A stretch of 8,026 nt of DNA from Cytophagales bacterium (GTDB lineage: Bacteria; Bacteroidota; Bacteroidia; Cytophagales; ES-bin-26), in the NCBI GenBank assembly GCA_014379925.1, contig JACMKY010000488.1:1-8026 (forward strand), given 5' to 3'. The notes beneath the pieces were generated by a model. The model was given only the letters and a program-made list of their open reading frames with translations. It searched no databases and was not told the DNA's origin. The position numbers and the translations under genes are program-made. Each line of letters begins with the position of its first letter. Position 1 is the stretch's first letter. This document shows positions 1-6,843 of the stretch, piece by piece.

Positions 1-34
1 ATGCAGCCTTCCTTTTACTTTACTGTTCTTTGAA

Positions 35-62
35 TGCCCATTGCCCATTGCCCACTGCCCAC
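35..62. repeat. Tandem heptamer repeat, four copies
   Basis: Four consecutive 7-bp units are visible: TGCCCAT, TGCCCAT, TGCCCAC, TGCCCAC. They differ only at the last base. Short heptamer tandem repeats of this kind are scattered through intergenic DNA of many Bacteroidota and cyanobacteria, where they usually have no known role and vary in copy number. The repeat lies beyond the terminator of the leftward gene, so it is outside any coding sequence I can support. Confidence 0.85.
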
Positions 63-76
63 CGCCTAGTGCGCTT

Positions 77-112
77 AAAAAAGATAAGGCGGACCCAAAG
101 AGTCCGCCTTAT
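77..112 (-). terminator. Intrinsic terminator of the leftward helical-protein gene
   Basis: An 11-bp perfect stem pairs 84-94 (ATAAGGCGGAC) with 102-112 (GTCCGCCTTAT) around a 7-base loop. Read on the minus strand, the stem is followed by one C and then six T (plus-strand A run 77-82), the classic intrinsic terminator layout. It lies about 75 bases past the stop codon at 186. No T-run follows on the plus strand, so it is directional for leftward transcription. Confidence 0.9.
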
Positions 113-113
113 G

Positions 114-179
114 GTTGAATGGTTCCCATGACCCGTGAAGTTGTAAAACACAAACTCCCCCTAAATCCTACCATTCAAC
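114..179. repeat. 10-bp inverted repeat in the 3' untranslated region
   Basis: GTTGAATGGT at 114-123 is the exact reverse complement of ACCATTCAAC at 170-179, separated by 46 bases. One arm begins 7 bases past the stop codon of the leftward gene and the other nearly abuts its terminator hairpin. In the leftward transcript this could close a long stem-loop ahead of the terminator. Function unknown; it could also be the edge of an old small insertion. Confidence 0.6.
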
Positions 180-185
180 GATCTT

Positions 186-1718
186 TCAGCCGTACTTGTA
201 CGACTTAAGCTTGTCGAGCATCAGCTCCCACATCACTTCGTAAGGGAGCACTTCCAGGGCCCGGTTCCCACCGTGGTACTCGATCATCACCGAGGTCATT
301 TCTTCGTACGCCTTTTCGGAGGACTTCCGGGTCTGGTAAAACCGGAAGTCTTCCTCGACCACGTTGGAAAGCAGGGTGATGAAGCACTCGCTCCGGAAGT
401 TGATGTCCTTTTTGGGATACCGGCGGCAGTACTTCTTGATGGCCTTCACCCGTTGCCGGATGGGATCCAGGTCGAATCTTTCCAGGTAATACAGGGTCTG
501 GATGGTGAGAATTGAAATGTTGAGTCCTCGCCGTTGCTTGTCGAAAGCCGGTACCCCGTCGAGGTAGTCGTTCAGTTTGAACCCGGTCTTGGCATTCTGG
601 ATGATGGGCCGGATATCGCGGATCTTCTTGGTCTTGTAGAGGTAGTGCAGGTAGGCCTGAAACGTTTTCCAACGTTCCTTCTTCACTTCCGACAGGGTCC
701 GGAAGTTCGATTGTTCGAGTACGTCGCGGAACGTTTCGGCGGCCCGGAGGTAGTTGCCCGTGTGCATGGCGAGCAGGAAGTGGTATTCCTGAAAATGGAA
801 CCAGTTCGGCGAACCCGCCTTGATAGATTCCAGGCTTTTCCGCGCGTGCAATTCCCCGTCTTCGTAGGACTTCAAATGCACGTAAAAGTTCATTTTCTGG
901 ATGGCCAGTTCTTCCGGCCGGGTCCGGGGATGGAAGTGCGGCGATTGGACCACGTACGCCTCCATTTGTTCGGTGACGGCGATGGCGGACTGGAAGTCGT
1001 CGGAGAACTGGTGGAACAGCGATTTGATGCGGTAGTAGTTCATCACCAGTTTCGTGCTCTCGTGTTTGCCGACCTCTTCGGCGAGCACCTTCAGGTGTTT
1101 TTCGGTCAGCTTCCTCACCCGGGGCCGGTTGGCTTTCGACTTGGCGTAGGTGGCCACAATTTCCTGGTAGTACTTCTCGGAAAGGTTCTCCACCAGCAGG
1201 CGTTGCTCGATTTGTTCGGCCAGATCGCGGTAGATCACGAACTCCTTGTACTGGTTGCTGGTGCTGTAGTAGGCCCGCAGGATCCGGGTGCATTCCAGTT
1301 CGATGTCCGTCAGGTGGTATTCCTGGGCCTTGCGAAGCGTTTTTTCCACGGAGGGAATGGCGATTCGCCGGGAACCGTTCATCAGGAGCACTTTGGCGCA
1401 GTACAACGCTTTGTTGCAGTCGTAGAGGGCATTCTTGTAGGCGGGAACGTTTTCATCGTCCTCAAAATCCAGGAAGAACAGGGTATTGAGCAGCTTCTGT
1501 TTGAGGCGGGTCTTGAGGATGAGGTATTTTTTCTCCGAAGGATCGCACTGGTAAATGTCGCGGGCCGCGTCGGTGTCCGACTGGTAGCGCCGGGTGTGGA
1601 TGCCGTCGAAAAGTTTGAAATAGTTGCTGGATTTATTGCGGCTGTTTTCGTCGAAAAGCTCAACTTTTTTGACCCTTTTCTTGGTAACCAGCTTGATTAG
1701 TTCATTGAGTGCGTCCAT
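186..1718 (-). CDS. Conserved hypothetical helical (TPR-like) protein, 510 residues
   Basis: I do not recognise a named family. The product is 510 residues, soluble in appearance, with no signal peptide or membrane segment, and rich in charged residues typical of an alpha-helical repeat protein. The N-terminal 90 residues are very basic (TKKRVKKVELFDENSRNKS at 12-30). The middle (about 240-375) has paired helices with TPR-like spacing, for example YEDGELHARKSLE near 285-297 and GNYLRAAETFRDVLE near 321-335. TPR membership is inference. I chose the ATG at 1716-1718 (MDALNELIKL) because from there the sequence looks like continuous protein. An in-frame ATG at 1809-1811 would add 31 residues of less convincing composition. 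Neither start has a usable Shine-Dalgarno sequence, as is normal in Bacteroidota. The gene stands alone and ends in a strong terminator. Existence is well supported by length and composition; function is open. Confidence 0.85.
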   Translation of the reverse strand: MDALNELIKLVTKKRVKKVELFDENSRNKSSNYFKLFDGIHTRRYQSDTDAARDIYQCDPSEKKYLILKTRLKQKLLNTLFFLDFEDDENVPAYKNALYDCNKALYCAKVLLMNGSRRIAIPSVEKTLRKAQEYHLTDIELECTRILRAYYSTSNQYKEFVIYRDLAEQIEQRLLVENLSEKYYQEIVATYAKSKANRPRVRKLTEKHLKVLAEEVGKHESTKLVMNYYRIKSLFHQFSDDFQSAIAVTEQMEAYVVQSPHFHPRTRPEELAIQKMNFYVHLKSYEDGELHARKSLESIKAGSPNWFHFQEYHFLLAMHTGNYLRAAETFRDVLEQSNFRTLSEVKKERWKTFQAYLHYLYKTKKIRDIRPIIQNAKTGFKLNDYLDGVPAFDKQRRGLNISILTIQTLYYLERFDLDPIRQRVKAIKKYCRRYPKKDINFRSECFITLLSNVVEEDFRFYQTRKSSEKAYEEMTSVMIEYHGGNRALEVLPYEVMWELMLDKLKSYKYG

Positions 1719-1876
1719 GTTCCCGGGTTGAGTAGCGCGTGTTTCCTCCAATTGGTTGAATGACGTTAAAGGGTTGAAAAAGACAGTAAGCCCCTTTTTT
1801 AAAGGTGGCATTGCTCACATAAAAATCACTCACTCCTTGCAATAGGCGCCGCACTCATTTAAAATAGTATTTTTAG

Positions 1877-1884
1877 TAAAATTA
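1877..1884 (-). promoter_or_regulatory. Possible -7 box for the leftward helical-protein gene
   Basis: On the minus strand this reads TAATTTTA, one mismatch from the Bacteroidota -7 consensus TAnnTTTG, in the AT-rich stretch just upstream of the gene. I see no good TTG element at the expected distance upstream, so the call is weak. If right, the leader to the ATG at 1718 would be roughly 150 bases, or about 60 bases to the alternative ATG at 1811. Confidence 0.25.
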
Positions 1885-2008
1885 GTTGATATATTGATTG
1901 ATGAAAATTTCCGGATGGACTATTCTATAACGCTGTTGTTTTGATCGTCGAATGTCCCCATTCCTTAGACGAATTTTTTTCAGATTATTTCGTTTGCCCC
2001 CGAAAGGA

Positions 2009-2030
2009 CCGCCGGGCACCCGTCCGGCGG
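2009..2030 (+). other. GC-rich hairpin upstream of the YkvA-family gene
   Basis: CCGCCGGGC (2009-2017) pairs with GTCCGGCGG (2022-2030) through 9 bp, one of them a G-T wobble, around a 4-base loop. It is followed by CCGCGTTTTC, with only four T, so it is at best a poor terminator on the plus strand. It may be part of a structured leader of the downstream gene or simply a product of high GC. Confidence 0.45.
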
Positions 2031-2235
2031 CCGCGTTTTCGTCCGAAAAACCAACCCACCAACCACCAACGATTCACGGCCGGCCGACGCGTGCTGGTCC
2101 GCAAAACCCGCGCGGCGGCGTTGGGGATTGGTCCCGGCGGACGGTCTCCGTTGGTCAACCGGCGCGGAAGGGGCGGAAATCTTTTTGGGCCGCGTTCCGT
2201 TCTTAGTCTATTCTCACCAAACGATTTCGTCTTTA

Positions 2236-2673
2236 ATGGAGCAGCCAACCCTGATCGAGCGGGTCATCCGGTCTACGTTCTTCAAGAACGCCCAGCGCAA
2301 AGCGGGTGATTACGCGCGCAACACCCAACGATTGGCCAGCCTGGTCGAGCAGGTGAAGGCCAAGAGCCAACGCCTGTCCGGGGAGGCGGCCTCTTTGCCT
2401 TTCACGCAGCAGGTCGCCACGCTGGTGCGGATGGTCCGCGCCCACCTTCGCGGCGACTACCAGACGATTCCCTGGCGCAGTTTGCTGCTGGTCATTGCCA
2501 CGCTGATTTATTTCGTCTCCCCGTTCGATTTCATTCCCGACTTGCTGCCCATCGTGGGTCTCACCGACGACGTGACGCTGGTCTTCTGGATCGTGAAGTC
2601 GTTGCAGGAAGACATCCAGCGGTTCCGGGAATGGGAACTGGCCGGTACTTCGCCAGCGGTGGAGGTAGAATGA
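2236..2673 (+). CDS. YkvA/DUF1232-family small membrane protein
   Basis: The 145-residue product carries the DUF1232 core (PF06803, YkvA-like) at about residues 79-134: IPWRSLLL followed by YFVSPFDFIPDLLPIVGLTD and then DVTLVFWIV. The SPFDxIPDxxPxxGxxDD pattern is the hallmark of the family. Two hydrophobic stretches (about 82-96 and 110-121) suggest membrane association. The N-terminal 75 residues are a polar, probably coiled helix region, which commonly precedes this domain. The family's biochemical role is not established. I chose the ATG at 2236 because residues upstream in the same frame do not look like protein and the family usually begins shortly before the helical region. No Shine-Dalgarno sequence is seen. 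It appears monocistronic: tatA follows after 132 bases with its own promoter-like box. Confidence 0.85.
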   Translation: MEQPTLIERVIRSTFFKNAQRKAGDYARNTQRLASLVEQVKAKSQRLSGEAASLPFTQQVATLVRMVRAHLRGDYQTIPWRSLLLVIATLIYFVSPFDFIPDLLPIVGLTDDVTLVFWIVKSLQEDIQRFREWELAGTSPAVEVE

Positions 2674-2715
2674 GTCCACCCGGGCGGACAATTGCCGGGC
2701 ATAATCCGGAAAAAG

Positions 2716-2732
2716 GAAACCGTTCCGGTTTC
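2716..2732. other. Small hairpin between the YkvA gene and tatA
   Basis: GAAACCG (2716-2722) pairs with CGGTTTC (2726-2732) around a 3-base loop. On the plus strand no T-run follows, so it is a weak terminator candidate for the YkvA gene. On the minus strand CC and then TTTTT follow the stem, which looks more like a terminator, but no leftward gene ends here. It could reduce read-through or antisense transcription. Confidence 0.35.
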
Positions 2733-2750
2733 AATATTGTCCCCCGAAAA

Positions 2751-2782
2751 TTAGCGTGACAACAAAAGTGTTTTTATATTTA
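2751..2782 (+). promoter_or_regulatory. Probable tatA-gatA promoter (Bacteroidota -33/-7 type)
   Basis: TATATTTA at 2775-2782 matches the Bacteroidota -7 consensus TAnnTTTG except at the last base. TTAG at 2751-2754, 20 bases upstream, is one mismatch from the -33 element TTTG, and the spacing is right. A start site near 2789 would give a short leader of roughly 17 bases before the tatA ATG. It would serve both tatA and gatA. Confidence 0.5.
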
Positions 2783-2805
2783 CCCATCAAACCAACTCCG
2801 ACAAT

Positions 2806-3018
2806 ATGGAACTCTCCTCAGTATTCGCCTTCATGGGAATGGGCGGTCAAGAAATATTCTTAATCTTGCTGGCTTTCCTGTTGCTCTTCGGAGCGAAAAA
2901 AATTCCCGAGCTCGCCCGGGGTCTGGGCAAAGGCATCCGGGAATTCAAGGATGCCAGCCGTGACATCAAAGATGAACTGGAAGAAGGAATGAAAGAAGAC
3001 AAAAAGGTCGTTAAATAG
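2806..3018 (+). CDS. tatA: Twin-arginine translocase subunit TatA
   Basis: This 70-residue protein has the full TatA/MttA plan (PF02416). A short N-terminus ends in GGQE (13-16), a single membrane helix spans about 17-28, the FG hinge is at 28-29, an amphipathic helix begins AKKIPELARGLGKGIREFK (30-48), and a charged C-terminal tail follows. TatA oligomers form the protein-conducting element of the Tat pathway, which exports folded proteins with twin-arginine signals across the inner membrane together with TatC. Length is at the short end of the family, normal for Bacteroidota. No tatC or tatB lies in this window. It is directly followed by gatA with only 3 bases between stop and start, so the two are almost certainly co-transcribed. 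Confidence 0.95.
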   Translation: MELSSVFAFMGMGGQEIFLILLAFLLLFGAKKIPELARGLGKGIREFKDASRDIKDELEEGMKEDKKVVK

Positions 3019-3021
3019 CCA

Positions 3022-4461
3022 TTGAAAGCGTATCATTCGCTGAGTCAGATACAAGCCGATTTGCAAACAGGTAGCGTTAACTGCCGTCAACTGGTAGAAC
3101 ACTACCTGTTTGTAATTGGGGCCAACACCCACCTCAACGCTTTCCTGGCCGTTTACGACCAGGAAGCTTTGCGGAGGGCCGATGAAATCGACCGCAAGGT
3201 TGCCCAGGGCACGCAGGGCAAACTGGCCGGCTTGGTGGTGGGCATCAAAGACGTGCTCTGCTACCGGGACCACGGTGCTCAGGCCTCCAGCCGGATCCTC
3301 CGCGGGTTCATCTCCCAATTTACGGGCACGGCCGTACAGCGCCTCCTCGACGCGGACGCCATCATCATCGGCCGGCAGAACTGCGATGAGTTCGCCATGG
3401 GTTCGTCCAACGAAAACTCGGCCTTCGGTCCGGTCTTCAATGCGGCGGACCCCGCGCGGGTACCCGGCGGCTCATCGGGAGGCTCGGCGGTGGCGGTGCA
3501 GGCGGGTATGTGCCTGGCTTCGCTGGGCTCCGACACCGGTGGTTCAGTGCGTCAGCCGGCCGCTCTTTGCGGAATCGTCGGGTTGAAACCCACTTATTCC
3601 CGTATCTCCCGTTACGGCCTCATCGCGTACGCCTCCTCGTTCGATACCATTGGCACGCTTACCCGCAACGTAGAGGACGCGGCCCGACTCCTGGAGGTGA
3701 TTGCCGGGGAGGATGAATACGACAGTACCGTGTCGAAACGCGCGGTGCCGGCCTATTCCCAACACCTCTCGCTGGACCGCAAACTCAAACTGGCTTACAT
3801 CCGCGAGACGGTGGAAAGCAAAGTGATCGACCCGGAGGTGCGCCAGCGCACATTCGCTACCCTCGACTTCCTCCGTGGGGAAGGGCACGCGGTAGAAGCC
3901 GTTGACTTTCCGCTGCTGGAACACATCCTGCCAACCTACTACATTCTTACGACTGCGGAAGCCAGCTCCAACCTGGCCCGCTTCGACGGGGTCAAGTACG
4001 GGTACCGGAGCGTTCACGCGCAGGATTTGGAGTCGATGTACAAGAAAACCCGTACTGAAGCGTTTGGAGAAGAGGTAAAGCGGCGAATTATACTGGGAAC
4101 ATTCGTGCTGAGCGCGGACTATTACGATGCGTATTACACCAAGGCCCAGAAAGTAAGGCGGATCATCAAAGAAAAAACGGATGAGATCTTGTCTGAATAC
4201 GACTTTCTGGTGTTGCCAACGACCCCGACCACGGCCTTCCGAATCGGCGAACGTTCGGACGACCCGTTACAAATGTACCTCGCCGACGTATTCAGTGTAC
4301 AAGCCAACGTAGTAGGGATTCCGGCCATCTCCGTACCCAACGGTTCGGACGCCCGGGGTCTGCCGATTGGTTTGCAGATCATGGCGAGTAATTTTCGGGA
4401 AGCCGAGTTAATGGCTTTCGCGGCGTACGTATTGCAAAAGCAGGCCGCGGTGGAGGCGTGA
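3022..4461 (+). CDS. gatA: Asp/Glu-tRNA amidotransferase subunit A (GatA)
   Basis: GatA is the glutaminase subunit of the GatCAB complex. It releases ammonia from glutamine and passes it to GatB, which converts Glu-tRNA(Gln) and/or Asp-tRNA(Asn) to the amidated forms in the cytoplasm. The 479-residue length is normal. The amidase signature (PF01425) is intact: Lys76 in VGIKDVL, the loop GGSSGGS at 149-155 with the cis-Ser at 151, and the nucleophile Ser175 in SDTGGSVRQPA. These align with the known Lys/cis-Ser/Ser triad at a constant offset of 3 from the Staphylococcus aureus enzyme. The start must be the TTG at 3022: the tatA stop is two codons upstream in the same frame and no in-frame ATG occurs until well inside the domain. 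MKAYHSL is a typical N-terminus for Bacteroidota GatA. gatB and gatC are not in this window, which is common in this phylum. Confidence 0.96.
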   Translation: MKAYHSLSQIQADLQTGSVNCRQLVEHYLFVIGANTHLNAFLAVYDQEALRRADEIDRKVAQGTQGKLAGLVVGIKDVLCYRDHGAQASSRILRGFISQFTGTAVQRLLDADAIIIGRQNCDEFAMGSSNENSAFGPVFNAADPARVPGGSSGGSAVAVQAGMCLASLGSDTGGSVRQPAALCGIVGLKPTYSRISRYGLIAYASSFDTIGTLTRNVEDAARLLEVIAGEDEYDSTVSKRAVPAYSQHLSLDRKLKLAYIRETVESKVIDPEVRQRTFATLDFLRGEGHAVEAVDFPLLEHILPTYYILTTAEASSNLARFDGVKYGYRSVHAQDLESMYKKTRTEAFGEEVKRRIILGTFVLSADYYDAYYTKAQKVRRIIKEKTDEILSEYDFLVLPTTPTTAFRIGERSDDPLQMYLADVFSVQANVVGIPAISVPNGSDARGLPIGLQIMASNFREAELMAFAAYVLQKQAAVEA

Positions 4462-4622
4462 GTAAATAATCGGGTAAACAATGTAAATCATCCATTTTTT
4501 AGGGACAAACAGGGAGATAAACGTCGGTTTTTGAGGATAACGCTACTGATCGTACTATTTGTTAAATGTTACACACAATCTAAAACCAGTGCATCCAAGT
4601 GGTATCCCGGTCTTCGAACTGC

Positions 4623-4630
4623 TAGGTTTG
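4623..4630 (+). promoter_or_regulatory. Probable -7 box of the lytic transglycosylase gene
   Basis: TAGGTTTG is an exact match to the Bacteroidota -7 consensus TAnnTTTG, about 46 bases before the ATG at 4676. It predicts a leader of roughly 40 bases. The -33 region near 4598-4603 (AGTGGT) lacks a clear TTG, so the match is one-sided. The rest of the 214-base gap 4462-4675 is AT-rich; I see no convincing terminator hairpin after gatA, only a T-run near 4495-4500. Confidence 0.5.
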
Positions 4631-4675
4631 TGTAGTGAATGCTTTAGGTTGTTGCGTAGCTAGCCGTCCATCCCC

Positions 4676-6811
4676 ATGCGCTTTTCCAAGTCTGCCCTGA
4701 TTTCGGCTGCCGTTGTCTTTATTGGCCAACTGGTGTTTTCCGGCCCCGCGCGGGCCCAAACCGATACCACTGCGGTATCCCCGTCGGAAGAAATAGTGAT
4801 TGCGTCGGATACCGTTCCCGATGAGGTGGCCGCCAAACCCCTGGCCGCCCTGGCGCTGGACACTGCCTTCGTGCCCCTCATTTCGGAGGAACTAATCGCC
4901 GACCGGCTGGATTGCCTGCAGAACGAAGTCAGCCTGGAGTACAACCGCACCATTCAAGGGTTCATCCAGTTCTTCGTGGTCAGAAGACGGGATTACGTTC
5001 CGATGGTGTTGGGGAGAACCGACTTGTACTTTCCCATTTTCGAGTACTACCTCAAGAAATACAACCTCCCCCAGGAACTGAAGTACCTCTCCGTGGTGGA
5101 ATCCGGCCTGAATCCCCGCGCCATTTCGAAGGCGAAGGCCGCCGGTCTGTGGCAGTTCATGCCGGGTACCGGTCGGGACTTCCGCCTCTACCAGGATGCC
5201 TACGTGGACGAACGGCTCGATCCCTACAAATCGACCGAAGCCGCCTGCAAATACCTGAAACAACTTTATAACCTGTTCGGCGACTGGGAACTGGCGCTGG
5301 CCTCCTACAACTGCGGACCCGGCAACGTACGACGGGCCATCCGTCGGTCGGGCAACCGGACGAATTTCTGGGAAATCTACAACTACCTGCCGCGCGAAAC
5401 GCGTTCGTACGTACCGCAGTTCGTGGCCCTCACCTACGTGCTCAACTACGCCGAGGATTACCGGCTGAGACCGACGACGGTGGAACGAACCATTGCCTTC
5501 GATACCATTCAGGTGAGCCAGCACCTCAACCTGGAGGCTTTGTCGAAGCAGCTTCAAACGCCCCTGTCCGATCTGCAGCAACTGAATCCGCACCTGAAGC
5601 GCAACCTCGTACCGGCCTACCTGAAAAACTACCCCGTCCGGGTTCCGTCCGACCGGTACGCGTTCCTGACGGCCAACCGCGTCGCCATCCTGGATTCGGT
5701 CTCGAAGACCACCGGAGCAGAGGCACCGTTTATTGTGGCCAACTACGATACCGACAACGCGGACGCCCGTCGTACCCGCCAGCGGCTGGCTCACACCGTG
5801 CGCCGGGGAGAATCCCTGGGCCGGATTGCGGATCGGTACCACGTGAGCCTTTCCAAACTCAAGACCTGGAATCACCTCCGGAGCAACACGGTGCGTTCCG
5901 GACAACGGCTGACCATCTGGGTGGAAAAAACGGTTCCGCGGAAAAAAATTGCCCTTCGGGAAACCCCCCGGACGGTGGATCCGTTGGCGGGTACCAGCCC
6001 GGCCGATTCGAGCGTCACCTCCGCAACCGTCCGTGCGGCGGATGGGAAGGCCACGACCGCCGAAGTTGCCCCGGCTACGGGCGTCGCCCAAGCCAAACAA
6101 GTGCGTCATACGGTGCGCAAAGGAGAGGCACTGAGCAAGATTGCCGACCAATACGGCGTGGGCCTCTCCCAGATCAAGAAATGGAATCGATTGAAAAGCA
6201 GCCAGGTACGCATTGGCCAGAAGTTGACCATCTGGCTCACGCCCCCGCCGATCGTCCAAGCCGACCAACCCGAAGCGCCAACCACCGCCGGGCAACCCGA
6301 CGCGACAGGGGCGGCGCAACCGGATGCGGACCAAACCGAGCGGGTGAGCCAGGTTACGCCCTCCACTTCGCAAAACTCGGTTCACACCGTGGTGAGTGGG
6401 GAAAGCCTCTACCGGATTGCCAACCAGTACGGCGTGAAGGCGGAACAGATCAGGGAGTGGAACCGCTTGGGGAGCGATCAGGTTCGGATCGGTCAGCGGC
6501 TGGCAATCCGCGCGGGTGAGGCCGCCGGTGGGAACGGAGCCGAGGCCTCCACTGCCACGGGGGCGGATCACCACCAAGCCGCCGGGGAGCCGACTGCCCA
6601 AATAGCCACGTCCCGAAAGAAGAACAACGTACCGGATGAGTCGGAACGGAGCCAAACCAAGGCAAGTTTCAAGTACCACGTCGTTCAGCGGGGCGACAGC
6701 CTTTGGAGCATCGCCCGTCAGTACGGCAATATTTCCGTCGAAAAGTTGAAAAAGCTGAATAACCTGCGGGAAAACGAAGTTAAGGTCGGTCAGAAATTGA
6801 TTGTAGGTTAA
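4676..6811 (+). CDS. mltD: MltD-type lytic transglycosylase with four LysM domains
   Basis: This 711-residue secreted enzyme should cleave peptidoglycan between MurNAc and GlcNAc, leaving a 1,6-anhydro end. A signal peptide spans about 1-27, with likely cleavage at ARA|Q. The SLT/GH23 domain is at about 118-255: catalytic Glu142 in SVVESGLNP, then AAGLWQFMPGTG (155-166), LALASYNCGPGNV (206-218) and the helix ending LPRETRSYVPQF. Residues about 276-323 look like a degenerate LysM. Four clear LysM repeats (PF01476) follow at about 372-415, 477-520, 568-611 and 666-710, separated by Ala/Pro/Thr/Gln-rich linkers. LysM binds GlcNAc-containing glycan and tethers the enzyme to the wall. SLT followed by LysM is the MltD architecture, although E. 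coli MltD is a lipoprotein and this one appears not to be; the symbol rests on architecture. It is monocistronic and faces the propeller gene. Confidence 0.93.
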   Translation: MRFSKSALISAAVVFIGQLVFSGPARAQTDTTAVSPSEEIVIASDTVPDEVAAKPLAALALDTAFVPLISEELIADRLDCLQNEVSLEYNRTIQGFIQFFVVRRRDYVPMVLGRTDLYFPIFEYYLKKYNLPQELKYLSVVESGLNPRAISKAKAAGLWQFMPGTGRDFRLYQDAYVDERLDPYKSTEAACKYLKQLYNLFGDWELALASYNCGPGNVRRAIRRSGNRTNFWEIYNYLPRETRSYVPQFVALTYVLNYAEDYRLRPTTVERTIAFDTIQVSQHLNLEALSKQLQTPLSDLQQLNPHLKRNLVPAYLKNYPVRVPSDRYAFLTANRVAILDSVSKTTGAEAPFIVANYDTDNADARRTRQRLAHTVRRGESLGRIADRYHVSLSKLKTWNHLRSNTVRSGQRLTIWVEKTVPRKKIALRETPRTVDPLAGTSPADSSVTSATVRAADGKATTAEVAPATGVAQAKQVRHTVRKGEALSKIADQYGVGLSQIKKWNRLKSSQVRIGQKLTIWLTPPPIVQADQPEAPTTAGQPDATGAAQPDADQTERVSQVTPSTSQNSVHTVVSGESLYRIANQYGVKAEQIREWNRLGSDQVRIGQRLAIRAGEAAGGNGAEASTATGADHHQAAGEPTAQIATSRKKNNVPDESERSQTKASFKYHVVQRGDSLWSIARQYGNISVEKLKKLNNLRENEVKVGQKLIVG
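5786..6805 (+). repeat. Four diverged LysM-coding repeats
   Basis: Within the transglycosylase gene, four stretches of about 130 bases encode LysM units that share HTVRxGESLxxIAxxYxV, then KxWNxL, then VRxGQxLxIW. Start-to-start distances are about 105, 92 and 98 codons. The first three share the most sequence (for example CTGACCATCTGG at 5908-5919 and TTGACCATCTGG at 6224-6235), while the fourth (KLKKLNNLREN) is more diverged. They are coding repeats, listed because homologous exchange among them could change domain number. Confidence 0.75.
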
Positions 6812-6843
6812 CGCGGGTTACGTTACCCGGAGCAACCGGCCGC

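Larger units (their letters stand above)
1719..2235. other. Divergent intergenic region: AT-rich half, GC-rich half
   Basis: This 517-base gap lies between two divergent genes. About 1812-1990 is AT-rich and probably holds the leftward promoter. About 1991-2200 turns sharply GC-rich, contains a strong hairpin at 2009-2030, a smaller one at 2036-2049 (TTTTC/GAAAA) and a distant 6-bp pair CCAACG 2066-2071 with CGTTGG 2119-2124. Short open frames cross it on both strands, but their translations are arginine/proline-rich and look like noise. A weak promoter for the YkvA gene may sit at its right end: TTG at 2185-2187, then 21 bases, then TATTCTCA at 2209-2216, a poor match. I cannot assign a known RNA family. 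Confidence 0.5.

Noticed and set aside
1..33. A 10-codon frame ending in TGA at the left edge, possibly the tail of a rightward gene.
   Set aside because: Too short to distinguish from chance; nothing upstream is visible.
534..1700. A 388-codon open frame antisense to the helical-protein gene.
   Set aside because: Its composition (many Val, Phe, Gly, Gln and His) is that of reverse-complement shadow, and the leftward frame has the terminator and plausible protein character.
1941..2309. Short open frames on both strands through the GC-rich gap, including one at 1985-2248 on the minus strand.
   Set aside because: Translations are Arg/Pro-rich low-complexity sequence with no motif, and the frames overlap each other and the start of the YkvA gene.
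4892..6679. A 595-codon open frame antisense to the lytic transglycosylase gene.
   Set aside because: It mirrors a real gene with strong domain evidence on the other strand. Its translation is rich in Gly, Arg, Val and Pro with no recognisable motif, as expected from GC-rich third positions.
5786..6805. Regularly spaced repeats that might suggest a repeat array.
   Set aside because: They are protein-coding LysM domains inside one gene, with diverged DNA and long spacers, not a CRISPR array.
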